Positions 13,015 through 25,360 of a DNA stretch of 64,000 nt are shown here, piece by piece; the first letter of the stretch is position 1; the number at the start of each line of letters is the position of its first letter. A program made the position numbers and the translations under genes. The stretch comes from Typha latifolia (taxonomy: Eukaryota > Streptophyta > Magnoliopsida > Poales > Typhaceae). The stretch spans positions 5,332,001-5,396,000 of the forward strand of contig CM034106.1 in NCBI GenBank assembly GCA_019914945.1, in the 5' to 3' direction. The notes under the pieces are model-generated. The model made no database searches. It was not told where the DNA came from and worked only from the letters and a program-made list of their open reading frames with translations.

Positions 13015-13743
13015 TCACCAACGAGATCCAAGAGGGAACTGAGGGAACCAAGACTGCGAACCTGAGGTACCAGTTCGAGGCCTATCCACCCCTGAAACGC
13101 CATCTCGCCAGAACTTAATAACATGGAGGCTCTCTTCATCAGTGGACCTCTGCAAAACTATACGTGATGCGTATCCTTTTCCTCTCATCAGATGGCAAAT
13201 CTGTGAAGGATTATTGGCCATGAGGGTGACCATATAGAGCCAACCTTTCTCTGACAACAGCTTATCCGCAATGGGAAGAATCCTGTCAATCACCTGACGA
13301 CCATTCTCCCCTCCAGCCCAAGAAGCTGTGATTCCTTCACAACCAACCTCTTCCGCAGGGGTTGGCACATAAGGAGGATTTACAACCACCACATCAATCA
13401 TACTAGAGAGGCGTTTCTCAAGTGCTGATGCAATATCAGTGGAGACTATCTCCGAGTGCACACCATGAGCTTCCAGTGTTGCACGAGTAGATTCCACTGC
13501 ATGCATGTTAATGTCAGTTGCAAAGTACTGGACTCCAGAGCCCAACTGATTTAGCATGATTGCTAAAGATGTGATAACATAACCGCTCCCACAGCCAACT
13601 TCCATGCACAACCTAGGCTGCTGCTGCAATAGATTTGCTCGATCAGCTAAGAGTGCATCAACCAGGGCAAATGAATCATCACATGGTTCATATACGTCTG
13701 GATGGAGGGTGACAAGTCGGATCTGTGCAATTTTAGATAACAT
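13015..13743 (-). CDS. N6AMT1: HemK2/N6AMT1/Mtq2-type class I methyltransferase
   Basis: Catalytic subunit family that N5-methylates the glutamine of the GGQ motif in class I release factor eRF1, acting with the small zinc protein Trm112. The 242-residue frame has VYEPCDDSF near the N-terminus, the SAM-binding motif MEVGCGSGYV (about 47-56), acidic D of FATDIN (about 77), and the family signature NPPYVPTP (122-129) that binds the target Gln. It also has the SWAGGENGRQVIDR block. The ATG at 13743 is chosen because the sequence after it (AQIRLV..HPDVYEP) is where homologues start. Unusual: after the usual FWR end the frame runs on about 29 more residues rich in Gly, Ser and Pro to the TGA at 13015. 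This may be a real tail, or the natural stop may be lost. No intron is needed in the coding part. A pyrimidine-rich leader may lie at 17.1-17.4 kb. Confidence 0.9.
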   Translation of the reverse strand: MLSKIAQIRLVTLHPDVYEPCDDSFALVDALLADRANLLQQQPRLCMEVGCGSGYVITSLAIMLNQLGSGVQYFATDINMHAVESTRATLEAHGVHSEIVSTDIASALEKRLSSMIDVVVVNPPYVPTPAEEVGCEGITASWAGGENGRQVIDRILPIADKLLSEKGWLYMVTLMANNPSQICHLMRGKGYASRIVLQRSTDEESLHVIKFWRDGVSGVDRPRTGTSGSQSWFPQFPLGSRW

Positions 13744-16205
13744 CTTGGAGGTAACCTACCAAGATATCAGCACTGATTTCAGAAACTAGTTAATTGAGAA
13801 AAAAAAACATGGATAACCAAGTATCCATAACCAATTATTTTCTGTTGTTCCTTTTTCACATATCAGTGATTCAGCAAGGCAAAAGAGCTTCATCAGAACC
13901 CTGACTCTAAAACAATATACTAGCAAAAATCTGATAATCGGCAGTAAGGATGATGCAAAATAAAGAGTTGTTTGTGGCATACTGATCTCTTGCCAGAATC
14001 ATTGTGCTCTGCAGAAGAATTTAAGGATCCTACATCAACACTGTAATCCATAGCAGCGTTCCAGAGCAAGAAACCTGGCCAGTAACAAGTTCTCATAAGC
14101 CTTAGCAGATACTATTTAAACTGTGTGATTACATAAAAGCTAATGTAAGAATTATTCCTTAATTCACTTGAAGATATGCAAAAGATCAATTAAATCAAAG
14201 ACGAGAGAGAAAATCTTCTCAAATTGAAACAGATGAGCTAAGAGGGGGCTTCACTTAGCATAATGGTAAGGTTTGTCCCATATATCTTAGTGGCCTCAGC
14301 TTGAGTCATAAAAACAGCCTTTTCTGGGAATAATGGTAAGGTGCGACCATCTAGACCTTCCTAGATCCTATAGTGGCTGGAGCCTCATGAAGGCAAATGC
14401 CTTTTTGAATCAAATTAACTAACAAGGGATAATATGTTGCATGGGACTTAATGACAAGCTAAGATGATGGAAACAATTCTTTCTGTGAAAGTACATAGAC
14501 AACAAACAACAATAGAATAAGTGCATACAAAATTCACATTGAAACATGAAAGTTTAAATCAATAAATGAAAGCCAATGAACAAATTCTGATAGTCTTGTG
14601 ATTGACGATTATACTTCACTACTTGAACAAACAAAAACCAATTATGGACTTATGCAATGACTTAACTAAAGTCACTTGACTTAAATGAAGAAAAATTAGA
14701 TCAGGTAGACAGGCATCATATGACAATTAGTCAAACTCATGTTGCTTCCAGTGTTAGGTATAAATGCAATCACATAACTGCAGAATTTGGAATAATAGGC
14801 AACAAAAACTGGTATTATTCTGCAAACACAGGTGGGTTTGTGAATTGAGTAATGAAGGAAAATCCAACCATTTCCAATCTGAAACAATTGGGCAAGCTTA
14901 CCGAGAAAACTATCAAATTCAGTGAAACGTTAGTGTTATGGTTTGAAGTTTCCATTTCAGTCCCTAGAAAAACAACATTTTGAAGTTCCGGTCAGTTTTA
15001 GATCTTTAGATTGGATTTCCAGTATTTTTGGTTTTGGTCATTTTTTTAAAAAAAATTTTAAAGGATCTGAAAAATTCTATTAAATACCAGAAAATCCTAA
15101 AAGCTTCAGAAATTGGCAAATTTGCCACATCTCTGTTCTGCCAGAGGTGGTAGAGGTGCTCGAGACACCTTTAAGCTGCCATATGTGGCCAAGATCGCTG
15201 TGATATAAAGAAAATAAAAAGGAGGGAGAAGAAAGGAGAAATTGAAACAGAGAAAGGGAGAAGCACGTGAAGAAGGGAGACTCTAAGTTGTGACCAAAAT
15301 TCCACTGAAATTTTATCCTCCTGTCTAGGAAACACAAATATTTCCACAATACTCACCCAATTATTCAGAATACGTATCAGATACTTTCTTAAAATATCCA
15401 TTTTTTTAAAAATAAAATTAATTTTTTGGATACTTCGCAGACACTTCTTCATTGCTTCTTAGATAATTCTGAGATTCCTATTAATATAAGTCAAATTGAA
15501 GGCAACTATTACCTTTCATTTCTTATCAGATATAGGAGGTTTCCAATGTAGGACGGTATAGGAGAACAAAGGATTCAAGAAGATCCAACATGAGGGGAAA
15601 AATATTTGTGTGAAGTACGAACTGCTACAGTACATTATGGTACAGTGCTTTGTACTGATGGTAAGCTGTTGTAGTAGCCCCCAAAAAAAACTCCTTCAGC
15701 AGTGAAGAACCTAAGAAACATAGAAATTAAACAATATTGAGAGAAAGAGAATAACTACAGAAATGATAAAGAGAAGAAAAAAAAATTGAAAAAACAATAA
15801 ATTAGATGAAAAAGATAACTGCTAAACACATTGTGGGTTGTTGGAATCAACCCGAAGGGTTTGGCATCACACCAATCTACACTATATGCATAGAACATCT
15901 CTTTTCTTTATTTCTTTATTTCAAAACCGTAATCATCCTTAGAAAAGACCTCCATCCCATCTTTTAATTAAGGATAGATAAGAAGCCCCTAAACAAACTC
16001 AAATTCCTAATTTGATTAGGTCAAGATAGACCTTACTCGTATAGGTATGAGTAAAACTTAACCAATACTAACTTATTGAGCCAAAGGGCCTCAAATTGAG
16101 CCCATAATAGACCCAAATATAGAAACTACATAAAATAGATAAAAATAGGCCAAATAAACGACGGAAATAGAAAATTAGCCCAAATAATCTCAATCCTAAC
16201 TAGAC
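13744..16205. other. Non-coding stretch upstream of the methyltransferase
   Basis: AT-rich DNA that could be a 5'-UTR intron of the methyltransferase or an intergenic spacer. It contains a SINE-like sequence (14241-14410). Short open frames here have no recognisable content. Confidence 0.4.
14241..14410 (+). mobile_element. tRNA-derived SINE-like sequence
   Basis: TAGCATAATGGTAAGG (about 14256) matches an RNA polymerase III box A, and a weak box-B-like GCTTGAGTC follows about 30 bases later. The next part, GGTAAGGTGCGACCATCTAG through TGGAGCCTCATG to a T-rich end, resembles the body common to plant tRNA-derived SINEs. It is too decayed to be a functional tRNA gene. Confidence 0.5.
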
Positions 16206-16208
16206 TTG

Positions 16209-16863
16209 ACTCAATAAAGACATCAAAAGGGCAAAGTTACAACTTTCTAGTTTAGAATACGCGTCTATATGCTCCTGCATCAAACGCTTCTGATCTGTGG
16301 TAACTTGTCTCAAGTTTCTGCAATCTAAAGAAGATGCCATCACAGTCATGCCCTTCACAAGCCCACAACCGATGATGTATTCCTACAAAATGATACCTTG
16401 ATACTAATATAATTGTGAAGCATTGGTAGTCAAAATTGTAGTCAGTTGAAGGTATCATAAATGTTTGAGTCTTTCTCGTTACTTTCATAGTTTGATTAAG
16501 AGAATAAAGATCACTTGGCAATAATTGTTCTTCTGAAACTTCCAAACTGTCAAAGATATTTTTTTTTTCTATATGCATTAAGTACTGAGTAAGAGAAATG
16601 CTGACTATACTATACGTGGTCTAACATTATCAATCAGATATAGTTCCAAACTTCCAAACTTTCTCAACACATCATCATCATTCCTTGATTCAAGCAGAAC
16701 TTCAATTATGGAATAGTTTTTATTACAAGTTTCAACTTCTGACTTCAATTAGCTTGTCCTCCTCCTCCAGCAACCCAAATTTAGAATTTCCAAGAGAAAT
16801 AGGCTCAGTAGGAGAAGATTCTTCCAATATTCTAAAAGGTGCTGGCTCATGGTATACAGGCAT
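16209..16863 (-). pseudogene. Unrecognised coding-like segments (possible exons or fragment)
   Basis: Three stretches read like protein on the minus strand. One is an ATG-initiated stretch 16863-16735 of 43 residues (starts MPVYHEPAPFRILEE, then a Glu-rich end). The second lies near 16540-16430 (LEVSEEQLLPSDLYSLNQT). The third lies near 16385-16209 (GLVKGMTVMASSLDCR). They lie in different frames and I could not join them with convincing splice sites; the supposed acceptor before the second is A-rich, not T-rich. Family not recognised. It could be a decayed gene fragment or chance. Confidence 0.25.
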
Positions 16864-17119
16864 TCAGAAGCATACGTGGTCTAACATTATCAATATATAA
16901 ACAATTAATAATTACATATAATGTATAATATTTTACTAATATTAGCAAATAACAAATAAGCATATTGGCAGATTGCACATATTCACAAGCATATGCGATT
17001 CACAATCAGAAACACATAACACGTGATACAAAATGTTAAAATCAGCCCACACTCTACTCCACCTTCAAAATTTCACATATCACAGTTGACACACTACAAA
17101 AAAGTAAATTACCAATAGC

Positions 17120-17430
17120 AGTAATCTAATGGTGGCAAACAGTAAAAAACCCCAAGGAGAACTGCAGGTGTGGTATGCGCAGATAGATAGATAGAGAGAT
17201 GGAAGAGCGGGTGTAGCTAGAGGGGGCGGTGGCAGCCTGTGTGGGTGGCGCGAGAGAGCGTGAGAGTGAGAATGGGAGTGAGAAAGAGAGAGTGAAAGAG
17301 TGAGTGAGATTGAGAGAGGGGGCGTACATCCACAGTCCGCCGCTCGCCACCGGAGAGAGGAAAGAGCTCGAGAAAGATAAGAGAGGGCTCAACAGTGATT
17401 AGGGCTCGATTGGGAAAACAAAGTTGGAAA
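17120..17430 (-). promoter_or_regulatory. CT-rich leader-like region (possible 5'-UTR exon)
   Basis: Read on the minus strand this is a strongly pyrimidine-rich stretch (TCTCTC runs, GCC islands) of higher GC than its surroundings, typical of plant 5' leaders. It could be the untranslated first exon of the methyltransferase gene. The 88-codon frame across it is low complexity and not counted as a protein. Assignment is inference. Confidence 0.3.
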
Positions 17431-17596
17431 GGGTTTTTTTTTTTTTTGTTAAAACCGAGTTTTTGACCAATCTAGCCCTGTTTCAAAATTTATTTACTAA
17501 AATAGAACACCTCTCACTCAATCAGAGAGTGGAGTATTGTAGCTTTACTTAGAATGCTATATACTTTCGCATTTTACATTTCAGCAGAATTTTATT

Positions 17597-18600
17597 TTTT
17601 AAACTAAAAAATCTAAGAAAAAATCAAAAAAAAATTTTGGAGATGCACTTCTAGAAATTCAAAATATATTCAAGACATAGAATATGACAATCGAATCAAA
17701 TCATTAAAAGCATATTATAATCAATTCTAATGCATCACTCAAAATTAAATTAATCTTGATTGATCATAACAATATACATATGCAAGGTGAGCATATATAA
17801 CATGAAACATTCTTCTTAAATAAACTTTTCTATTTAATCAATGATACAACACAGTAGTCAAATCGACTTAGTATTTAAATTTTCACTTTTCGACTTATTC
17901 TCCATAACTAAACAGGATTTTTTCCTGTATTTTTTTTATACATAAACCATATAAATGCAATGATGGCTTTCACACATAAGTAGGTAGTCATTTTCTTTAA
18001 GTATATATCAACCAATGTGCAAGAAGATATTCACAAATATCAAAAAAAAAAATTATTTAATTTGCAAGCAATGTACTGAGTCAAACTGGACTCTAAACAA
18101 GATGGCTTTCACATAGCCATTTTCATTGATCTTTTATGAACACATTTGTGATGACTAAGCATGAGGTCAAACTGTGCAAATCAAAGTCAATAGTGAGCTA
18201 TTTAAAAAAAACATAATATCATGCTCACTCAATAATATACACACGTTATGAGTGCATTAAATTTAGTTTAATTATCATAGAAGTCGAGAGAATGAATAAA
18301 TCAGAAATGATACAATATACTACAAGATGACAAAATTGACTATAATAACTCATAATTAAGAGAAAAATCATCTTTATATGTCAAGAGTATATTATTGAAT
18401 CTAGGAGTGCATCAAATTTTTTTTATGACAAAAACTCTTGACAAATCTGAAACTAAAACCAAAGAAAAGTTCAGAGTAAATAAACCTAAAAAAAACGAAA
18501 AGAAATAATAAAAAAGAAACACACAAACCAAAACATGCAAACCAAAATAAAAAAAATTAATCCAAAGCACAAATCCCTAAAGAAGTACGAAGATACTCAA
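17597..18600 (-). other. Non-coding 3' tail of copia copy A
   Basis: AT-rich, non-coding. Collinear with 56970-58012 of the plus-strand composite element, including the GACAAATTTGTTC-like and AAGTGCATC landmarks. In both copies the shared sequence stops at TTTAAAAAA, beyond which the two loci differ. Confidence 0.7.
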
Positions 18601-19990
18601 ATTTCTATAAATACAAAGGTTTTGTAAATAGATCACCCAACTGTTTCTCCGTCTCAACATGTTCTAATGTTATTGTTTTGTCTTCAACTAACTCGCCTAT
18701 AAAATAATGTCGGATATCAATATATTTTATACGCGAGTGTTGAACAGGATTTTTCGATATATTAATAGCACTCATGTTGTCACAATAAAGCACCATAGTA
18801 TCTTATTCAATGCCATAATCTTTGACTATCTATTTCATCCATAGTAATTGAGAACAACAACTTTCCGCTGCAATATACTCAGCCTCCGTAGTAGATAAAG
18901 ATATCGAGTTTTGTTTCTTACTGTGCCAAGCAACTAGATTGTTTCCAATATAAAAACATCCACGTGAGGTACTTTTTCTATCATCACATGAACCTGCCCA
19001 ATTAGAATCCGTGTATCCAGATATGATAGCTCCCGAGTCATAAGTAAACCAGATACCTAAGTCAATTGTACCATCGACATATTTTATGAAACGTTTCACA
19101 GCAAACAAATGTGTCTCCTTAGGTTCAGACTGAAACCTACCACACACACCGACGCTAAATACAATGTCAGGTCTACTAGCAGTTAAGTACAAAAGACTAC
19201 CAATAATGCTCCTATATAGTATCTGATCGACACTTTTTCCTGAAATATCCTTACCTAGTTTGATAGTTGTACTCATAGGAGTTCTAGCATGTTTTGCATT
19301 TTCTAAACCGAATTTAGTCACAAGATCCTTAGCATACTTGGTTTGAGCGATAAATATCATTCTTTCCAATTGAGTAATTTGAAGTCCCAAAAAGAACTTC
19401 AACTCACCCATCATGCTCATCTCAAAATGACTATGCATGAGATCTGTAAACTCCTTAGCTAACGATTGACTCGTTGCCCCGAAGACAATGTCATCCACAT
19501 ATATTTGTACCATAACTAAACTCTTGTTCGATCGTCTAATGAACAATGTCTTGTCCACTCCCCTTCGAATGAACCCCACATCCACTAAAAAAGTGGTCAA
19601 CTTCTCATACCAAGCTCTTGGAGCTTGTTTTAGCCCGTAGAATGCTTTTTTCAGTTTAAACACATGAGAAGGAAATTTTTGATCTTCGAACCCTTTAGGT
19701 TGTTCCACATAAATATCTTCATTCAGAGTACCATTCAAGAAGGCACTTTTAACATCCATTTGAAACAATTTAAATTTTAAGTGACAAGCAATAGCAAGCA
19801 GTATACGAATAGACTCTAATCTAGCAACAGGAGCAAATATCTCATCAAAATCTATACCCTCAACCTAAGTATATCCCTGTGCTACGAGTCTAGCTTTATT
19901 TCAAACTATATTGCTATGTTCATCACTTTTATTTTTGTAAATCTATTTTGTTCTTATGAAGTTCACATTCTTAGGTCTACGAACTAAATA
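18600..19990 (-). pseudogene. copia reverse transcriptase and RNase H remnant (copy A)
   Basis: RVT_2-type polymerase read on the minus strand: QMDVKSAFLNG (first catalytic Asp), FYGLKQAPRAWYEKL, and the catalytic IYVDDIVFG with the Tyr-x-Asp-Asp box intact. Next come GELKFFLGLQI and SRPDIVFSVG. RNase H follows with YTDSNWAGS, STTEAEYIA and, after two stop codons near 18800-18830, VLYCDNMSAI and the terminal LFTKPL. The N-terminal part (19770-19990) also has stops. It acted in cDNA synthesis; this copy cannot make the protein. Confidence 0.9.
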
Positions 19991-20289
19991 CCAAACATCA
20001 TTCCTAGAAAATTGCTCTAATTCCTCATGCATAGCATTAGCCCAAGAATCGTCTAACAATGCTTCCTTCACATTTTTAGGTTCAAAAGAAGATGTATAAC
20101 AAGTAAATGATACCTCACTTTGGATTTGTTATCTTGTCTTAATTAATTCATTCACGTCTCCGATCACTTGTGACAGTGGATGATTTGATTTTACTCTGGC
20201 AGATGGTTCCGATACATTGTAGTCATCTTTGTTCATTTCAACTCTGTCATCATCCTGATTCTCAATTTCCAGATCAAGCTCCTTTCCTA

Positions 20290-20733
20290 TTTCTTCGTCC
20301 TGGTTCTAGTACGTTGCAATTATCTTTGTGATTCACATGTCCAAGACATTGATGCCTAAGATCTGCAATGTCGAAAGAGGCACTGTTATATTTCAGTTTA
20401 TGTGACGTTCTAACAACATAGCAATTATCACATGTTCTAGATCTATAACATATAACATTACCACCATAATCTAGAATAGTACAATCATTTTTGGAGAATT
20501 TTACCTCATAATCTTCATCACAAAATTAACTGATGCTCAGAAGATTTGCTTTTAAGCCCTTAACATAAATAACATTTTCAAGAATAGGAACCCCCGGAGA
20601 ACTTACCTTTCCTTTACCTATTACCTTGGATGAATTACCATCTCCGAATGTCACAACTTCCCCTTCATGTTTTTCAAGATTGGAAAATAACGACTTGTCA
20701 CCCGATATATGTCTTGAACAGCCACTGTAAATA
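20290..20733 (-). pseudogene. Protease and pre-integrase remnant of copy A
   Basis: Downstream of the second zinc knuckle, minus-strand frames give SGCSRHISGDKSLF, the copia aspartic-protease core. The Asp expected immediately before SGCSRH is not seen. A GAG_pre-integrase-like stretch ending near LGHVN follows. The integrase core that should come next is absent: the sequence jumps to the linker before RT. Frameshifts and stops are frequent. Confidence 0.6.
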
Positions 20734-21588
20734 CTACAAATTAGAATTTAAAGCTTTCAAGGTTGTATGCACAACATAACATTTCAAATCACTTTTCTTA
20801 ACCCATATGGCCTTTGTTTTCATCCCATAAATGAAAGCACCTCTAGGTTTTTGCAAAAATTTGTAATGAGATCGAATATGCCCTAGAATGCCGCAATGAT
20901 AGCATGTCGGAACAAATCCTTTTCTACTCACCTTTTGTCGATGAGTGTGACTAAAATTTACCTTTGGTGCCGTTGAAGATTCACCAGTTTGTAGATTCAA
21001 CTTCAGTTTAGAAGCATTCATCTAGGATTGCTTTGTAAATGCGGTTGATGATTTCAGATATTCTTCATTTTGTATACCTGCAGAAACGAAGACAGTTTTA
21101 TTATTATTTGAATTACTAGTGTATCCAACATCATACTTGTCTTTTTCAGAGATCTGAGCCTTTAGAATCTCGTCAAGTTTGTTCTTCCCTTTTAGAAATG
21201 TCACTTCTTTATTCAGTCGCTCTAGTTCAATTTCATCAGCCTTCATTTTATTTTTTGCATTGTCGTTCAGAAAGGTCTTCAACACGTTTAGGTTCCAATT
21301 TGTACTTCTCCTCAAATTGAATTTTTCTAGTTCAATTACCTTGAGTCGTTGAAGTAGTCTAAGATTGCTTTTCATGAGTTTAAACGACTCCAAGTATAGG
21401 TCATTATATGCCTTTTGAATTTCAGATTCATCTTCCTCAGCTGGTAACATATCATGATCATCTGTACTATCAGTATCAATAACATAATCAATATTAAGTA
21501 GAGAAGAGGCAAAAGCTACAAAGTTTTCTTCGTCTTTTCCAGAATCATCATCAGATTCATTTGAGTCATCCCAAGTAACTTTCATAGC
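20734..21588 (-). pseudogene. gag C-terminal part of copy A
   Basis: Acidic region beginning MKVTWDDSNESDDDSGKDEE, then a coiled-coil-like Leu/Lys/Glu stretch, a stop at 21022, and a second knuckle CYHCGILGHIRSHY. The knuckle fits C-x2-C-x4-H-x4-C except that the last Cys is Tyr. It joins the N-terminal gag across the solo LTR insertion. Confidence 0.8.
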
Positions 21589-21593
21589 TTTAC

Positions 21594-23733
21594 GGTAACA
21601 CCCCCGCCCGGCACGGGCACGTGCACGCCCACGCGCCCACACGGCACGCGCGGCGCACGCGACAGGTTCGGCGGGGCCCGTCACACCCAGATACTCTCCC
21701 GTGCACATATAATTATGACATCATCAAATAAAACATGCTAACCTATCCATGATCACATAATTCATGACCAAATAAATCATACTCTTAACCAAATAAACGT
21801 GTTAACATATAAATATCAAAGTCCACAATAATATACACTAGACCGCTACATAATCTGGCAGGACCCACACAGGCCACAACAAACCATCAAGATACAACTA
21901 AAATAACTAATACAAGAGTACACTATGATTCGACCTATATCATACAAATCATCGGCTAATACAAAAGAGTACAAGTATCAGATACTGGTACAACTCAATT
22001 TCTATATAAACTATCATCTATACCATCTCGCATCTATAGCTTACCTCATCATTGCTCTAGATTATCTTCTCAAGTCGTTATCACGTACCACATATCTGAG
22101 GGGATTAGAAAAAAATAAAGAGAGTCATGAGCAAAAGACTCAGTGAATAGACCTTACCCCGAATCAGTGATGCCAAATAGAGAGTAAATCATATACTGGA
22201 TAATATGAATCAGAAAGAGTATTATGTCATGAATGAGTAAATGAATGTGTCCTCAATACTACATAAATGAAAAGTAGATAACATGTCATAACTCATAAGA
22301 ATACATAATCCTCGACCATGAATAAAGAGGTCATCACGTCGTATGATCACCATAACTCTCCCTCAAATATGATATATAACGCATGCCGGCCATGACAATG
22401 CTATGATATCAAATGCAATCATATATGATGAATATTGACCACTCGATAATCAGGTAATCAAATGATAATGAAATCATATGTGTTTCTCAACATCACGATC
22501 ATCACCGATATCTCGGTATAATATCATCATACTATACCACTGTGCACAGTCAATACCCGGTACCCGGTCTCAACATCATATCCAAAGGCTTAGAGCATAC
22601 TCCGCCACCCGCAAGAGTATCTCTAATATAACTATACCCCGCCACCCGCTAGGGTATCAACATCCATTCGGACCGGGCACCCACATAGTTGATAGAAACC
22701 TCGTGAGGATAACTTGCCACATATGCCCTGGCGAACGGCATGTGTCCGAATGTCTGCTGCGCACACAGACTAACGACCTCAGACATAAGGCCAACAGGAT
22801 CGCGACTATGTCGAGCGATCAATTATCTCCAAGCACACCCTAACCCTCGCGCCCACTCGGGTATCCTCACGCTTTCTATCAACTATCCTATCAATCACAT
22901 TTCACGTCCGTCAGGTAACCAAGTGACACTCAGCGTTAGCAAGGTCCACAGGGTCTCAAATAAGGGGGTTCAGGATCAGAAATATTTAAGTAGTATGATG
23001 TTAGCCGTTTATCTAATTAGAATTAATTCAGTTAAAATATAAAGGTTTATTAGATTTAGAATCACTTTTCTTTATTTTTGATTACATAACTAGGTCTATA
23101 ATATAGATACGATTCAAATATTATAATTCTTTATTATTATAAAAAGTTAATTATAATATAAGGAGAAGAGGCATGTTTCCTTTTATATAAGAGTATTTCT
23201 AAATATATAATTATAAAATAAAATAAAAGGCTAAATAAGTATAAAGGTGGTCTAATTTTAATTAATTTTATAATTCATACACTATCTTGATTAATTAGGG
23301 ACAACGCAGTCTTTACTCAATAAAATAATAAATAAATAACTAAATAAACTTAGTATTTTATTTGTTGCAGAATAATCATAAAATTAATAGAAATACTTAA
23401 AATATATATGATGAGGGTATTAGAATATAAATCTAATAATTATAATTTACAAATTTATCTATTAATCTAATAGATATGTAAATAAATAAATAAATATAAG
23501 TATTACCTATATTTATACCTAATTAATCATTAATAAAATTATATTGAAGGATATATAATATTATTAAAATAGTTAATGTCTAAATAATCTATTTGCATTA
23601 ATTAAGAAGAAAAATACCTAAATAAATAACATAAATAAACTAATTAATTAATAAATTAATTACATCGCCATCGTCTGGGCCGAGCCCAACACTGTGCAGA
23701 AAGAAAGAGGAGGAGCTGAGGAAGAAGGAGAAA

Positions 23734-23773
<40 letters not shown>

Positions 23774-24336
23774 AGAAGAAGAAGAAGAAGAAGAAGAAGA
23801 AGAAGAAGAAGAAGAAGAAGAAGAAGAAGAAGAGAAGAGGAAGAGAAGAAAGAGAGGAAGTGAGGGAGGAGGTTGCGGACCCGGGCCGGCGGGGAGGGCA
23901 CCGGCCGCTATTGGCCAGCCAGCGGCCGGCGCCGGCAGCTCGGCTCCGACAATCCCAACCTCGGGCAAGAGAGAGAGAGAGAGGGAGAGAGAGAAGGAAA
24001 GAAAGGGGGAGTGAGAGATCTCACTGGCGGCAGCGGCGGCTCCAGGGAAGGTGCCGGTATAGATAGAGAGAGTAGAGTGAGAGGGTGGCCGAGAGAGAGA
24101 GAGAGAGAGGGTGGCCGAGAGAGAGACAGAGAGAGAGAGAGAAGGCGGTGGAGGAGGAGTAGTGGCGGCGCCGGGGCCCACCGCGACTAGCTGGTCGCAA
24201 CCGGTTGGCTGCGGCAGCGGCCGCAGGCGCGTGGCGCCCCACCAAGCCGTATGAGCATGGGCACGAGGCCGGCCACAGTGTGGCCGGTCGCGTCGTGCCC
24301 ATGAATATTTTTTTTTTTTGGGATTGGGTTGTTACA
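21594..24336. mobile_element. Solo LTR (Ty3-like family S), nested in copia gag
   Basis: Starts GGTAACACCC (first base probably changed from T) and ends GGGTTGTTACA. It is flanked by a perfect 5-bp duplication TTTAC at 21589-21593 and 24337-24341. Removing the element and one duplication restores the gag sequence seen at 55.1 kb. It has no primer site, polypurine tract or internal genes, as expected for a solo LTR, although a non-coding LTR derivative cannot be excluded. It is homologous along most of its length to 47039-49353. It contains GAA and GA microsatellites (23727-24150), which create large spurious Lys/Glu and Ser-rich frames. Confidence 0.85.
23727..24150. repeat. GAAA, GAA and GA microsatellites
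   Basis: (GAAA)n at 23736-23772, (GAA)n at about 23773-23835, then broken GA tracts interrupted by GC-rich sequence around 23880-23960. All lie inside the solo LTR. Confidence 0.95.
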
Positions 24337-24341
24337 TTTAC

Positions 24342-25308
24342 CCTTCTTCTTAAGGCGATTAGGGCATTCTTATGCTATGTGTCCAAAACTAGAACATTCA
24401 AAACATCGAACTTTATTCTCAGAATTCTTATTTTTCTGTTTGACACTGTTGTTGCTCACACCTGTATTCGAACTCACAGTATTCTTCTTTTTTACAAAGG
24501 CTTTGCTTTTCTCAAGTTTTTCAGCATTCAACTTGTTTGGCTTCTGAAAGAATGTATTAAACTTTTTGACGAACATAGCCAACATCTCAACATCTAAATC
24601 ACCTTCATCATCGGGCTCCTCTATATTTTATTCAACTGTGGATAGGGCAATCACTTTGGACTTCCTCAGTTTTGAAAGACTGGACTCAAATGTTTGTAGA
24701 TTTTCTATCAATTGTTCAACTTTCATAGAATCGATGTCCTTACTTTCCTCAATAGCTGTAACTTTCGCTTGAAACCTTTTTGGAAAAGACCTAAAGATCT
24801 TACAGATAATTCTGTTTTCAGGAATTTTCTCTCCTAGGTTGAAACTGGAGTTGACTATATCACTCAGCTTTGCATAGAACTCATCAAATATCTCATTTTT
24901 CTCCATACATAGAGTTTCAAAACTAGTAGTCAACCTCTGAAGTTTAGAAAGTTTTATAGCCATAGTTCCTTCCTGAGTAGTTTCTAAGATCGTCCAAGCT
25001 TCTTTTGCTATCTCACAAATAGAAATTCTTCTAAATTCTTTCGAGAAAACACAACTAAAAATTACACTTATTGACTTGCTATTCCATCCGACTTTTTTAT
25101 AATCTGACCTATCCCATGACTCTATCGGTTTATCAGCAAGTTTATCATCCACCATGTACATCGGTGGATTCCAACCGTTCACAACGGCAAACCATACTCG
25201 TTCATCTATAGATTTCAAGTAAGCTCTCATCCTAGCTTTCCAATATCCATAATTTGATCCATCTAGGATAGGAGGTCTAATAGATGATGGTCCATCTCTA
25301 TGAAAATC
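24342..25308 (-). pseudogene. gag N-terminal part of copy A (UBN2 type)
   Basis: Minus-strand nucleocapsid precursor. SNYGYWKARMRAYLKS-type opening, KEAWTILETTQEGT, DEFYAKLSDIVN, and a zinc knuckle start CFECSSFGHIA. The initiation codon has changed to ATA compared with the plus-strand copies, and there is a stop near 24626. The knuckle region abuts the solo LTR insertion. Confidence 0.85.
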
Positions 25309-25346
25309 TATGCCTATCTAATCTCTCTCGAAGGGTGAGAGAATCT

Positions 25347-25358
25347 GCTCTGATACTA
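25347..25358 (-). promoter_or_regulatory. tRNA primer-binding site, copy A
   Basis: Read on the minus strand it is TAGTATCAGAGC, one base off TGGTATCAGAGC, which is complementary to the 3' end of plant initiator Met-tRNA. It lies two bases inside the LTR end. Confidence 0.85.
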
Positions 25359-25360
25359 AT

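Noticed and set aside
14256..14310. tRNA gene
   Set aside because: Box A is good but box B is poor, no cloverleaf forms, and the body continues as a SINE.
23660..24190. Long Ser/Leu-rich and Lys/Glu-rich open frames on both strands
   Set aside because: They arise from GAA, GAAA and GA microsatellites inside a solo LTR.
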